Below are positions 32,166-41,849 of a stretch of 64,000 nucleotides of DNA, piece after piece. The position numbers and the translations under genes are program-made. Below the pieces are notes generated by a model. It made no database searches. It had not been told where the DNA came from and was given only the letters and a program-made list of their open reading frames with translations. The stretch is from Fulvia fulva. Its lineage: Eukaryota; Ascomycota; Dothideomycetes; Mycosphaerellales; Mycosphaerellaceae. The stretch spans positions 1,798,001 to 1,862,000 of the forward strand of contig NC_063017.1 in NCBI RefSeq assembly GCF_020509005.1. The letters are read 5' to 3'. Position 1 is the first letter of the stretch. Each line of letters opens with the position of its first letter.

Positions 32166-33806
32166 ATAGCTCCTATCCCGCGCTCTCCTTAAGGCGAGGA
32201 GTTAATAGCTTAGATAGACGCCCTTACCGTTACCTACACTTTAGCCGTATCTAATAACTTCCCGCGGCTCCCCGTTTATACTAAGACGCGCCTTCCGGAT
32301 ATACCTACCGGATAGTTAGCCGGTTAGTAGACTCGGCTCTACGCCTTCTAGTTTAAAGTCTAGTTCTCTCGCGACGTTATTAAGCTAGACAATTAGATCG
32401 CGCTATAGTTAGCCCGTATCGCGCGCTAGTATCTAAGGATCGACAGAGGATCCAGATTCTTTAAGATAATTTATATACTCCCTTCGCGCTATAGCTGCTT
32501 CTAGTTTAGCGGCGTTCTAAAGCTAGTAGCCGCGTTAGACTCCGACTTCGACGTCTTTAAAAAGGTCCCTAAGGGCGGTATTCTAAGGCAGCCTATCGCT
32601 TTTAGACCGTATACTATATAAACTAGGCTAGCGGCGATTGTCTTTAGCTACTATAGCGGCCGCTCTAGATCTACGCGATACGTATAAAGCTACCGTTCTA
32701 AGGGCGATACCGAGCGTCCGCTAGGAACCTTTACTAAGTACTAGTAACTTAGCCTACCGAGTAGTAAGCTAGAGAAATACGACTAGGAGGATCCTAAGCC
32801 TAATACTATAGACGACTTTACCTTTATCGAGCGCGGCGGCTATACTAATTGTTTCTAGACTAGTAAGTACTCTACCTACGACCGTAGCCGGTCTCGTACT
32901 AAGTCTAGCTATACTAAGCGGTCTTCCCGGTTAAAGGACTCTAAGCGCCTAGGTACCCCTAGTAAGGTAGCTAACTTCTCTAATCTTCCCTAGGCCTACG
33001 ATATTACTTAGGTTACGGAGTCTAGTCAGTTCTAGAATACTAAGTTTAAGTATCGTAATCTAGCTTAGATTAACGCCCCGACCCTAGCTATATATAGTCT
33101 AGTCTTCTAGGTTAGTCGTAAGCCTTATACTGCCCGCGACGCCGCGAGCCGCCTAAAGGCCGCGTTAAAGGCTAACTTGGCTTACGTCCGCGCCTTTATT
33201 TACGAGAACGCCGAGACTAATACGAATAGACCTAGCTAGGAGGAGAACACCTTAGATAAGGAGGACGACGGCTTGTTCGTATTACTAACTAAGCCTAGTA
33301 AGTCCGCTAGTATACCTAAGGTACCTAGGAAGCCTCCGGGTAAGAAGCCCGTATCTTTAGCTAGTAAGAAGTCCGCGGCCTTAGCTAAGAAGAAGTCGGC
33401 TTCTAGGACTCGGCGCAGCCCTCGGTAGATATCGCCGCGCTATACCCTAGACCGTAACGAGCCGTAGGAGGGTCTAAGCGATACCTCCGACTACGTTAGG
33501 TAGCTCCGCGAGATTCCGGTATAGACGCCTCTCCTAGAAGACTCTAAGGGTAAGGGCGAGGCGGTCGTGACCTCGCCTACGGTCTACGGTCGTATAGCTA
33601 GTCCTCCCGTTCTTCTAGTAGCTAAGCGGTTTAGGCGGTTAATCGCGACTAGACGTACTTTACGATTCGGCTCGATTACCGAGAGGCCGAGAGGGGCTAT
33701 AGTTCTATTAAGCTCCTTAGCTCGTTCGCCTATACCGATAATAGAGGATGATAATAGAGAGGATCTAGAGGTAGTACCTAGCAATTTCCGGTTCCTAGAT
33801 TAGAAG
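32166..33806 (+). pseudogene. Extra frame inside the Gypsy element, antisense to gag-pol; unknown protein
   Basis: On the strand opposite to gag-pol, one frame runs about 546 codons to a TAG at 33804-33806, interrupted only by TAG and TAA codons, never by TGA. Those are exactly the stops RIP makes from CAG, CAA or TGG. The presumed start is an ATA at 32166 (ATG changed by RIP) opening ATA-GCT-CCT-ATC-CCG. The predicted protein has a mixed N-terminal half, a Ser/Arg/Lys-rich middle (RSRSRTKSSYTKRSS), a Lys/Pro-rich region around 33300-33420 and an intact C-terminal 79 codons from 33567. No known retrotransposon domain was recognised. Antisense or additional ORFs are known in some plant Gypsy elements; whether this one is a captured host gene or an element gene is open. 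Confidence 0.65.
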
Positions 33807-34600
33807 TAAGGCTCTAAGAGCCTAGATAATAATAAGCCCGAGGCTACTTTATAATTTAGTACTACGTTCTTGTTTTATACGAGCGATAGGTAGCCGAGTA
33901 GCCTAACTTAAGAGTACTATAGACTAAGAACCCTAATTAATAATTCTTACGACCTAACTCCCTTAGCGCCGCTTCGGTAACTAGGCTTACTCCTATAGTT
34001 TCTTCTTCGTTATCTGCTACCTTAGTCCCTTTAGGCGAGCGGTCTTAGCTACTACCTCGGCTTCTTAAAGTAGCTACTACAATAGGTTAGCTTATCTAAC
34101 CTCCGGGTCTACTAAGTCTAGTATATCTATATCTAAAAGGCTATTAGCCGCTTTAGGTTCGGCTATAACTTCGTCCGCTACGCTTAATCTAAGTAATGTT
34201 CCCTAAGGTAGGGCTAACTCTTTTTCGTCGGCCTAGGGATAGAGCGTCGAGCTAAACACTTTAATCTCCCTAACCGGTATCTCCTACGGGACCTTAGCGG
34301 GTTTAGCTAGGGTAGGGATAGCTTCCTAAGGACTTTCTTATTATAGAGGCTAACGATCTTCCTAAGTGTCCTTCTCGAGTAGTAGGGAACGTACCTAATC
34401 TTACTCTTCGCCTACTCTTCTTAACTTAATCTAATAAGATCGCCTTTAAGACCTAAGTACTTTAGGTAAAGTCTTTTGCTCGCTTCTTTTCCTCTAAGCA
34501 TTCTTCGTAACTCTTAGGTCTCGCTAAACTTGCTCTAGTAAGTTAGCTTCTCTTCTTTAACCTTCCTCCCCTACTAAGAACCCTCGCGCTCCTACGTAAG
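33807..34600. other. RIP-saturated stretch between pol and the antisense frame
   Basis: Possible continuation of pol on the minus strand (a Lys/Glu-rich reading near 34450-34600), but I could not resolve a chromodomain or the true pol end. Confidence 0.35.
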
Positions 34601-37600
34601 GTTAGCTACGTTCTTTCGTAGTCTAGAGTTTAACTTGTTTCTTTAACTACTTAGCCTCCGGTATAGTTAAAAGGTCCTTTAGATCAAGACTCGTATCTTA
34701 ACTAGTACCTAGAACTTCCTTAAGTTCTAGCTTATCTTCTAAAACACCGGACCTATCTAGAAGTCTCCTAGCTAGATACTAATACTAGAATTTAGCTAGA
34801 TCCTTATATACGGCTAATATAAGCCTATTCCTATAGACGAGATACCTTAGAATCCTACCCGTAGGGGTCTAAAGTATATACGTCCCTAGGAAGCTTGCTT
34901 TACGGATCTTATAGGGTCTAAAGTACTTAGGTTCTAGCTTACGCGGATCTAGGTTTATTAGTAAGACCTATTCTCCGACTTTACGTCTTAGCTATACCTC
35001 CGGCGGAAGCAACTTTAGACTTATTAGGTTCCTAGTCTAAGCTCGAGAAAGTAGTCTTTTATTTACGAGCTAACGCGTATAGCGGACGCGAACGATACGC
35101 TTCCTATAGTCGTTAACTAAGACATTCTTAGCTCGTAGCTTATTCTTATCTTCTAGGATTCGTAGGTATTAGCTATATATAAGGTAGAAGGGGCTAAGGT
35201 AGGTTATTATATACTAGCGGTATCTAGTATAGTAGATCGCTTTAGGTAGGAAGGTATCCTATAGCCTAATATTGTTACTAATATATAGCTTCGTTAGTAT
35301 CGATCCTAGTATACCGTTTAGGTTTTCTACCTTCCTATTCGTTATAGGATAATATAGGGATACTAGACAATAATTAGCCTAAAACTACTTTATTAGGTAG
35401 CTTATAACCCTACTTAGGAAGTTCTTACTATTATCTAAGAGGAGCTCGCGGGGTAGCCCGTAGTTCTAATAGATTCTCTCGTATAGGAATACTATAGTCG
35501 CTTTAGTATCCGTACGCGGAACGGCCTAAGCGACTAGCTAACCCGTAGCGTAATCTATCGCCGTAATAATGTACTCGTTTCCTAGTAGACTCTTCGGTAA
35601 AGGCCCTACGACATTAATCGCCTATCTCTCGAAGGGCCTAAGCTTATTGTTAACCTAGTAAAACCGCGGCTCGCGTGTTTTAGGCTTATTAGGCTTCTTT
35701 TTCTACGTTAGCTAGTATCTAGGGTAGGATTCGATAAACTTTCGTACGTCCTTTCTTATACTAGGCTACTAGGCTCTTATCTCGAGCTAATCTATTAGCC
35801 CGGGCGCCGTAAAGTGTCCGTATCGCTAGTATACGTAGTTTACTAGATCAAGACGCTAGGTTAGTACGAGGAAAGGCGCTATTCCCTTATCGTCTAGAAG
35901 AATGAAGCCTAATCTAGGTTCCTTAGACTCGTCGATTAGTAGGAGTAGCTCGAATTCCTCTTCTCGTACCTTAATTAAGCTCTCGAGGTAGGGACCGTAA
36001 GTTAGTATCTATCCCGTTAACTTAAACTACCTTATTAGCTTAGGGAACAAGTCGGTCTCGTTAGCTTTAAATCTTATAGCTACGAGTTGCTTAACCGGCT
36101 AAGCTAGGTTAGTAGGTCCTTCTCCGATAAAGTTAGGCCGACGGGAGAGCGTATCGGGAACGATTACCTATTCTCCCTTACGATATTTAATGTCTAAGTT
36201 ATATTACTAAAACTCTTAAGCCTATCGTACGATCCTCTTACTCTAGCCCTTAGTACTATTAAGATACCTAAGCGACTAGTAATCGGTTAGGATCGTAACC
36301 GTATAGCTATTTTCTACGTAGTTATCCTAGGTTCGGAGGGCTTCCTTAATTACTAGGCTATCCTTTTCGTAAACTAGGTAATTTAGCTCGGCTCCCTAAA
36401 GCTTCCTTCTAGAGAAGGCTGTAGGGTGTAGCTAGTTATTAGCTCCTATTTAATAGAGAGTAGCGCCTATAGCCTATTTAGATATATTAGTCTTAATCGT
36501 AAAGGGCTTCTTAGGGTTAGGCTAGATTAGTATAGGCCCTAAGGTTAGCGCGAGCTTTAGGCTCTTAAAAGCGTATACGTACTAGGCGTTCTATCGTACT
36601 AGGCGACGCTTTTTCCGCCTAAGGGACTCGTCGCTTTCCTTAAGAAGATCTAAGAGGGGTACTACGAGTTTCGCGAAGCCCTAAATAAAGCGGCGGTAGT
36701 AGCCTACGGGGCTAAGGAACTACCTAATCTACTATATATTAGTAGGCATAGGCTAACTATTAATCGCGTCGATCTTGTCTTATAGTAGCCTAATCGAATT
36801 CTTCTCGATCTAATGCCCGTAGAAGGTGACTAACTTGACTCTAATGTCGTACTTCTTAGGGGAGTAGAATAGTTTAGCTTTCTTTAGGCGGTCGAAGACC
36901 TCCTTTAGGTCTTTTTCGTACTATTCCTTAGAGTCTAAGAAGACTAGGATGTCGTCGAGGTACACGACGACCTTATTCTAAAGCAGATCTCTTAGGATCT
37001 CGTTTATTATAGACTAAAGCAAGGCTAGGGCGTTTATTAGCCTAAAGGGCATAACGAGGAACTCGTACTTCCTATCCCTAGTATTAAACGTAGTCTTATA
37101 CGTGTCGGCTAAGTCGATTAGTAGCTACTAGTACCCTAAGACTAGGTCTAGTTTACTAAAGTATTTAGCCTTTGCGACCGTATCTAGGCACTCCTCGATA
37201 CGTAGGAGGGGGAAGCCGTTTTTAGTAGTTACGGCGTTTAGGGCGCGATAGTCGATATATATACGCTACTAGCCGTCTAGCTTAGGGACAAAGAGGACTA
37301 GGGATCCCTAGGGTAAGGACGAGACCTTAATTAGTCCGCGATCAAGGAGTATCTAGATCTAGCGAGCCTGTTCTCGAAGCTGACCCGGGTTTAGACGGTA
37401 TACGGGCTAGTTAATAGGTCGAGCGTTACTAGTAGGGATAGTATAGTCGAAAGCTCTCTTCCGTAGAAGTCTAGCCGGGAGCTAAGCTCTCTAGATCTCT
37501 AGGAAGAGATTAACTAACGTCTAGAAGACCTAGTTACCTACCTACGGTAGCTAAGACTCGTCGTCTAGGTCCCCTACTATAGCTATAAGGCGTTCGTATA

Positions 37601-38200
37601 CCTTATCTAAGCCGTGTTCCTCGAAGTCGATATTAACTAGGGTATTGTCGGGGAGTCGCCTAAGCGAGTAGAAGAGCTAGGGTCCTTCGTATCGTATAGC
37701 GAAGTCTACTAAATATATAGAGTTAAACATTTCTAGCTCGCCTTCGTCGTCCTTTAGGTCGAACACCTTAAAGTACGACCTGATCGTATAGTACCGGCTA
37801 CGCCGGTCCCGTAGTCTAGTAGAGCTAGACTACTAGTTTACGTTAGGGTTAACTTCCTAGAACTACTTAAGGCCTAGGATAAGGTCAAATCCTTCTATAT
37901 CGATAACTCTAGCGGGGACTATGTCCTACTAGGTACTAATCTGATATAGTAGAAGGATACCCTAAGTAGAAATGATCTCCTTACCGTTTAGGAGGACGAT
38001 CCTTGCTAGCGGTAAGTCCCTAAAAAGCGATCGGGGGAGTTGCTTCGATTTTCGGGCTAAGAGGTACACTTTAGAGGCTACGTAGTCTAGGGTAACCTTA
38101 GCCCGAACCTAACTAGGTCCTAAGCGGGTATCGATAGTAAAGAGCCCTCCGCCTATCGCTATTAGCCTCTCTATCGTATAGTCGACCTCCTCTTTAGTCT
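34600..38200 (-). pseudogene. pol remnant: protease, reverse transcriptase, RNase H, integrase
   Basis: All signatures share one minus-strand frame, reading from right to left. The protease-like motif LD-[Y/C]-x-A-S is near 38087. A DLILGL block that precedes RT in Gypsy elements is near 37880. The RT core VVYLDDILVF has its YLDD at 36951-36962. RNase H reads PFTIKT-N-I-S (Asp turned to Asn by RIP) near 36500. The integrase core reads FER-stop-AINVVGPLP at about 35600-35640 and downstream DNS/DNG near 35430. The GPY/F-like end, KLEPKYFRPYKI, is near 34925. Many TAG stops replace Gln or Trp. The boundaries given are approximate. Domain order RT-RH-INT is that of Ty3/Gypsy. Confidence 0.85.
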
Positions 38201-38299
38201 CCGACTCGGGTTCTTTAGATAAAGACAATGCTCTATCCTCTTCTACTTATGTCTACTAAGCCTTACCCTTAGTAGCTAGGGTCGTTCTATCCTAGTAGG

Positions 38300-39560
38300 A
38301 TTCTCTAGGTAGGGGTATAGAGGCGTCTAATGATCCTAAGTACGTCTGCCTTAATTAAGACGTCTTAGGCTCTATTTTTTGGCTTAGAGTAGTTACGCGT
38401 AAAGTGGCCTGTCTTACTATAGTTATAGTATTCGTCTAAGCGCCCGGAGGGGCCTCTACGATTACCTCGCTCGCGTCTACGTCCGCCGCGGCCTCTACCG
38501 CGCGCCGAGCTACCTAAGTGGCCCCGGAGAGCTATAAAGGCTTTAGTGTCCCCGTCTACGAACTTCTCGACGGCTAATGTTATTACGGCTAGCTTCTAGT
38601 CTCTTCCGCGGCTAAGATAGAGTCGCTAGTCGGCTATAATAGCCTACTAGAAGTAGACGCGGATATTTGTATTAGTCGCTCGGAAGTTACGATTGTCTAG
38701 TTTAGCTAGTATATCGGGCTTTAGGCCGGCTAAAAACTTACGTAGGTAGGTGAAGTTATCTAGTAGGGGAGTTATACGGCTCCTAGTCAGCCTAAGCGAC
38801 CTAATAAAGGTCCTAATACTCCTAGTTTAACGGGTAGTCTCCTACTTACGCTAGATCTACTCCTAATAGTCTAGGTCGACTATAAAGTTAGAGATCTACG
38901 TAATTATGTCGTCGAAATCGCCGTGCCTAAGATAAGGGGGCTTTAGGCGCGTTTCTTTGATAGCTTTAAACTATAACTAGTTAAAGTCGCTACTAACGAA
39001 GCTACTAACGAGCTCTAGTTTCTCTAGGTCGGAAAGGCGTCGTTTAATAATCTATTCCTTATTTAGGCTAATCTAGGCTCTAATAGACGATATCTAGTTA
39101 AGGTACTCGTCGTTCTAAGTATTAGACTTTAGAATAGGGGGATCCTCTATCCTAGGCGCCTTACCTCTACTAGCTAGCTCGTTATATAGGCCGAAGTTAT
39201 CTTCGTCTAGGTAGTCCGCCCTATCTATCTCCGCGTCGCTATCGCGGTTAGGGCGGCGGTACGACCGAGTAGCTAGGGGTATAGCCTAAGTAGCCCTAAA
39301 GGTGTCGCTTAGGCTAGTAGGCTAAGCCGCGTAGTTGTTACCTAGGGCGCGACTATAGGCTAGGCCCTCTCCGACTAGATAAGTAGCAAAACCTTACTAA
39401 TCCGGTAGGTAATAACCGCCTTAATTAGGGTATTAGTTAGTGTCCTCTATACTAAAGGTTTGAGTAGCCCGCCCCGTTCGTAGGAGCTAAGATAAGGTTA
39501 GTAAGGTTACCTCGCTTAGCTTTAGCACTAAGGTCCGACTGAGGCGTAAGTTAGAGACTT
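38300..39560 (-). pseudogene. gag remnant with CCHC zinc knuckle
   Basis: The nucleocapsid knuckle is at 38389-38430 on the minus strand. Its three cysteine codons now read TAC/TAT (Tyr), while the spacing C-x2-C-x4-H-x4-C and the His in KTGHF are preserved. It is followed upstream by an Arg/Gly-rich stretch (about 38440-38520). The gag frame differs from the pol frame (codon phase 0 against 2), so pol would have needed frameshifting or a separate start. The N-terminal boundary is approximate. Confidence 0.75.
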
Positions 39561-39611
39561 ATAGCTCAGGATATTTACTTATAGGCTGATTCAACCTAAT
39601 AGAAAGGCTGA

Positions 39612-39629
39612 AAGGAAGGGAAGCTACCA
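39612..39629 (-). other. Primer-binding site
   Basis: On the minus strand, two bases inside the 5' LTR, the sequence begins TGGTAGCTTCCC. TGG is the complement of the CCA end of a tRNA. The matching tRNA was not identified. Confidence 0.55.
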
Positions 39630-39631
39630 GA

Positions 39632-39741
39632 TGTGAGAACCTTGGCGAGTGTGAATCTGAGATACAGAAAAGCTACCTGAGAGAACTCTAAATACAAAGC
39701 TGAGCGCCAAGCCGGCGGTGTGTTCGGATAAGAACGTCACA
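39632..39741 (-). repeat. 5' LTR of the Gypsy element
   Basis: 110 bp with TGTGA...TCACA ends, partner of the copy at 31519-31628. It ends 107 bases before the P450 ATG and so now forms most of that gene's upstream region. Confidence 0.95.
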
Positions 39742-39848
39742 TGGGCACGACCCCCTGACGCGAGCGGCTGAACAGACGGTAAGCATCAGTGCAGCACCCA
39801 GTTGAGGTGTTGCACATCGTGCCTGCCTCTACAAGTGCTCTCCGGAAG

Positions 39849-41495
39849 ATGACCATGATCCCCTTCCTCGGGGACATCCCGACTTCGGTAGCGTACGCGA
39901 TATCACCATTCCTGCTCGTCGCATCGATACTGGTATTCACTCGTTTGGTTACCACATGGAACTACTACGCCTCTCTCCGCAACTTCAATGAATCGCCCCA
40001 TGGCGGACAAAAGATTGTGTCTCCACCACAAATACCATACTGGCTACCATGGCTAGGCAATACGATATCATTCCTCCAGCCTTCTCCAGGAAAGTTCTGG
40101 TCCCAACTATTCAGCTGGCATCCACGATCCACAGGCATCTGCACCATACTCATAGGAGGAAGACCCACCCATATCGTCTTCTCTTCCGCGGCAGTCCAGG
40201 CCATGTTCAAAGCACGATCACCTTCGCGAGATGTCTTCGAGCGTGAGCTCTTCTCCGAAGTCTTCGAGATGCCAATGGAACAGATCAGGAATGCTGAGGC
40301 TGGTAAACATATGGAGCACGAGATGAACTCGAAGTACCTTACGAACTTTGACCGGGTCAACGAGCTCACCTCGCACTTCACGAGAGTACTTGAACAGGTT
40401 CTGGACAGAGACGCAGAAGAGATGGTCAAGCTGCCAGAAATAGGACTCTACGATTGGCTACGAGACCGCATGTTCACGGCATCATGCACGGCGCTGCTCG
40501 GCGAGAAACTGTTGGAGATGTACCCAACATTCTGCGAAGACTTCTACGGTTTCGACTCTGACTTCTTGAGCTTCTTCTTCAAGTTTCCAAAATTCGTGAT
40601 GAAAGAGGCCATCGAAAGACGGAACCGCATGTTCACCGAACTGGAGGAATGGAGCGGAGAAATGCATCGCTTGAGTGGCGGTACGCCGGTAGATCCAGAG
40701 GGTCCAGTATGGGAGCCCTATTTCGGCAGCAGACTTAACAGAGCACGGCAGCTGGACTACAAGAATCGCAAGCTCAATGCTAAGTCTGGAGCAAGACTTG
40801 ATGCAGGCATCACCTTCGGCCTGTCCAGCAATGTAATACCAGCCACTGGCTGGATGCTATTCCATCTGTTAGATCCACGAGGACCAAAGGATATTGTGCC
40901 TCGTGTCTTAGCTGAGATCAACAAGGCGCAAAAGGAGGATGGAACTCTGGACATCGCAACACTGATGACCCAACCACTGCTACAAAGCATCTGGACCGAG
41001 ATCTTGCGCCTTTACACAGACGTCCTCGTAACACGAAACCTGTCCGAAGACCTCGTCCTCCCACTCGACGAAGACGGCAAGCGTCTAGTCCAGCTCCGCA
41101 AAGGCGATAACCTCTTCGCACCTTCATTCCTCGGCCACCACGACCCCAATGCCTGGTCAACGGGCGAGAAGCCGTTTGATCAATTCGATGCCAAGCGATT
41201 CCTGGCTACGAATCTCAAAACTGGCGAGCAGACTTTCAGCACGAGTCGCACAGCTGGCAAGTTCTTTCCATTCGGTGGGGGAACGACCATCTGTCCTGGC
41301 CGTCTCTTTGCCAAGCAGGAAGCTTTGGGGGCGTTGGCGATGATACTGTTACGATTCGAGTTTGATGTGAAAGGGTTCACGGATGGGGAGAAGAAGCATA
41401 CCAAAGACTTTCCGTCTTACTCGAGGGCGTATCCTGGAAGCGGCGCTATTTCACCAGGTGGTGATATGAGGGTCAAGATCAGGCGGCGGCAATGA
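39849..41495 (+). CDS. Cytochrome P450, CYP7/8-like clan
   Basis: A single exon of 548 residues, start at ATG 39849 (the frame is open further upstream into the junction with the LTR but without another ATG). An N-terminal membrane anchor (AYAISPFLLVASILVFTRLV) is followed by the Pro-rich hinge. The I-helix reads SSNVIPATGW, without the usual A/G-G-x-D/E-T; this resembles CYP7/CYP8 enzymes such as sterol 7-alpha-hydroxylase and prostacyclin synthase. ExxR is EILR at about residue 384, and the heme loop FPFGGGTTICPGRLFAK has its Cys at about residue 482. The coding sequence is intact. Its promoter was cut 107 bases upstream by the Gypsy element. The substrate is unknown; sterol- or lipid-like ones are the family's usual range. 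Confidence 0.92.
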   Translation: MTMIPFLGDIPTSVAYAISPFLLVASILVFTRLVTTWNYYASLRNFNESPHGGQKIVSPPQIPYWLPWLGNTISFLQPSPGKFWSQLFSWHPRSTGICTILIGGRPTHIVFSSAAVQAMFKARSPSRDVFERELFSEVFEMPMEQIRNAEAGKHMEHEMNSKYLTNFDRVNELTSHFTRVLEQVLDRDAEEMVKLPEIGLYDWLRDRMFTASCTALLGEKLLEMYPTFCEDFYGFDSDFLSFFFKFPKFVMKEAIERRNRMFTELEEWSGEMHRLSGGTPVDPEGPVWEPYFGSRLNRARQLDYKNRKLNAKSGARLDAGITFGLSSNVIPATGWMLFHLLDPRGPKDIVPRVLAEINKAQKEDGTLDIATLMTQPLLQSIWTEILRLYTDVLVTRNLSEDLVLPLDEDGKRLVQLRKGDNLFAPSFLGHHDPNAWSTGEKPFDQFDAKRFLATNLKTGEQTFSTSRTAGKFFPFGGGTTICPGRLFAKQEALGALAMILLRFEFDVKGFTDGEKKHTKDFPSYSRAYPGSGAISPGGDMRVKIRRRQ

Positions 41496-41849
41496 ATGAC
41501 AGGTCGCACCGAACGCCTATTGGAAACAGCCCGCCCCTGCATACGTTCCTCCATCCCTATCGAGACAGATCCGTCATATGGTGGCGTTCATGCTCTGATC
41601 GGAGCATGAATGCGAACCCGCTAATCTCCAGTCGTGTAACTCAAGGGTCAGCATGTAGCCAATGGCTTCGCAGAACGAGAGACAAAGACCGGTGAGATTC
41701 CCACAAACTATGAAAAGCTGCAACCACCAGTCATTGCCAGATACTGCGCAATCCACGTCCTTCCGTGCCCTTCGTTATCAGCCTCATACCATGTCCATTC
41801 TTCAGAAACATGAACTCCACTATCACAACATGACATACACTGACAAAGA

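Larger units (their letters stand above)
31519..39741 (-). mobile_element. Complete Ty3/Gypsy LTR retrotransposon, internally RIP-saturated
   Basis: The element spans 8,223 bp. Two 110-bp direct repeats (31519-31628 and 39632-39741), each with TGTGA...TCACA ends, bound it, and TGGG flanks both sides (31515-31518 and 39742-39745), a 4-bp target-site duplication. Gag, protease, reverse transcriptase, RNase H and integrase signatures all read on the minus strand, so the right LTR is the 5' LTR. The internal part has almost no CpA or TpG while CpG is kept, the footprint of RIP acting at CpA. One clean proof is in RNase H, where ACTGATGCA (Thr-Asp-Ala) now reads ACTAATATA. The LTRs and the outermost 90 or so internal bases on the right are barely touched. 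It sits between the divergent starts of the transcription factor and the P450. Confidence 0.95.

Noticed and set aside
39602..39623. Purine-rich run as the polypurine tract of the Gypsy element
   Set aside because: Protein orientation shows this is the 5' side; read on the minus strand the same place starts TGG and fits a primer-binding site.
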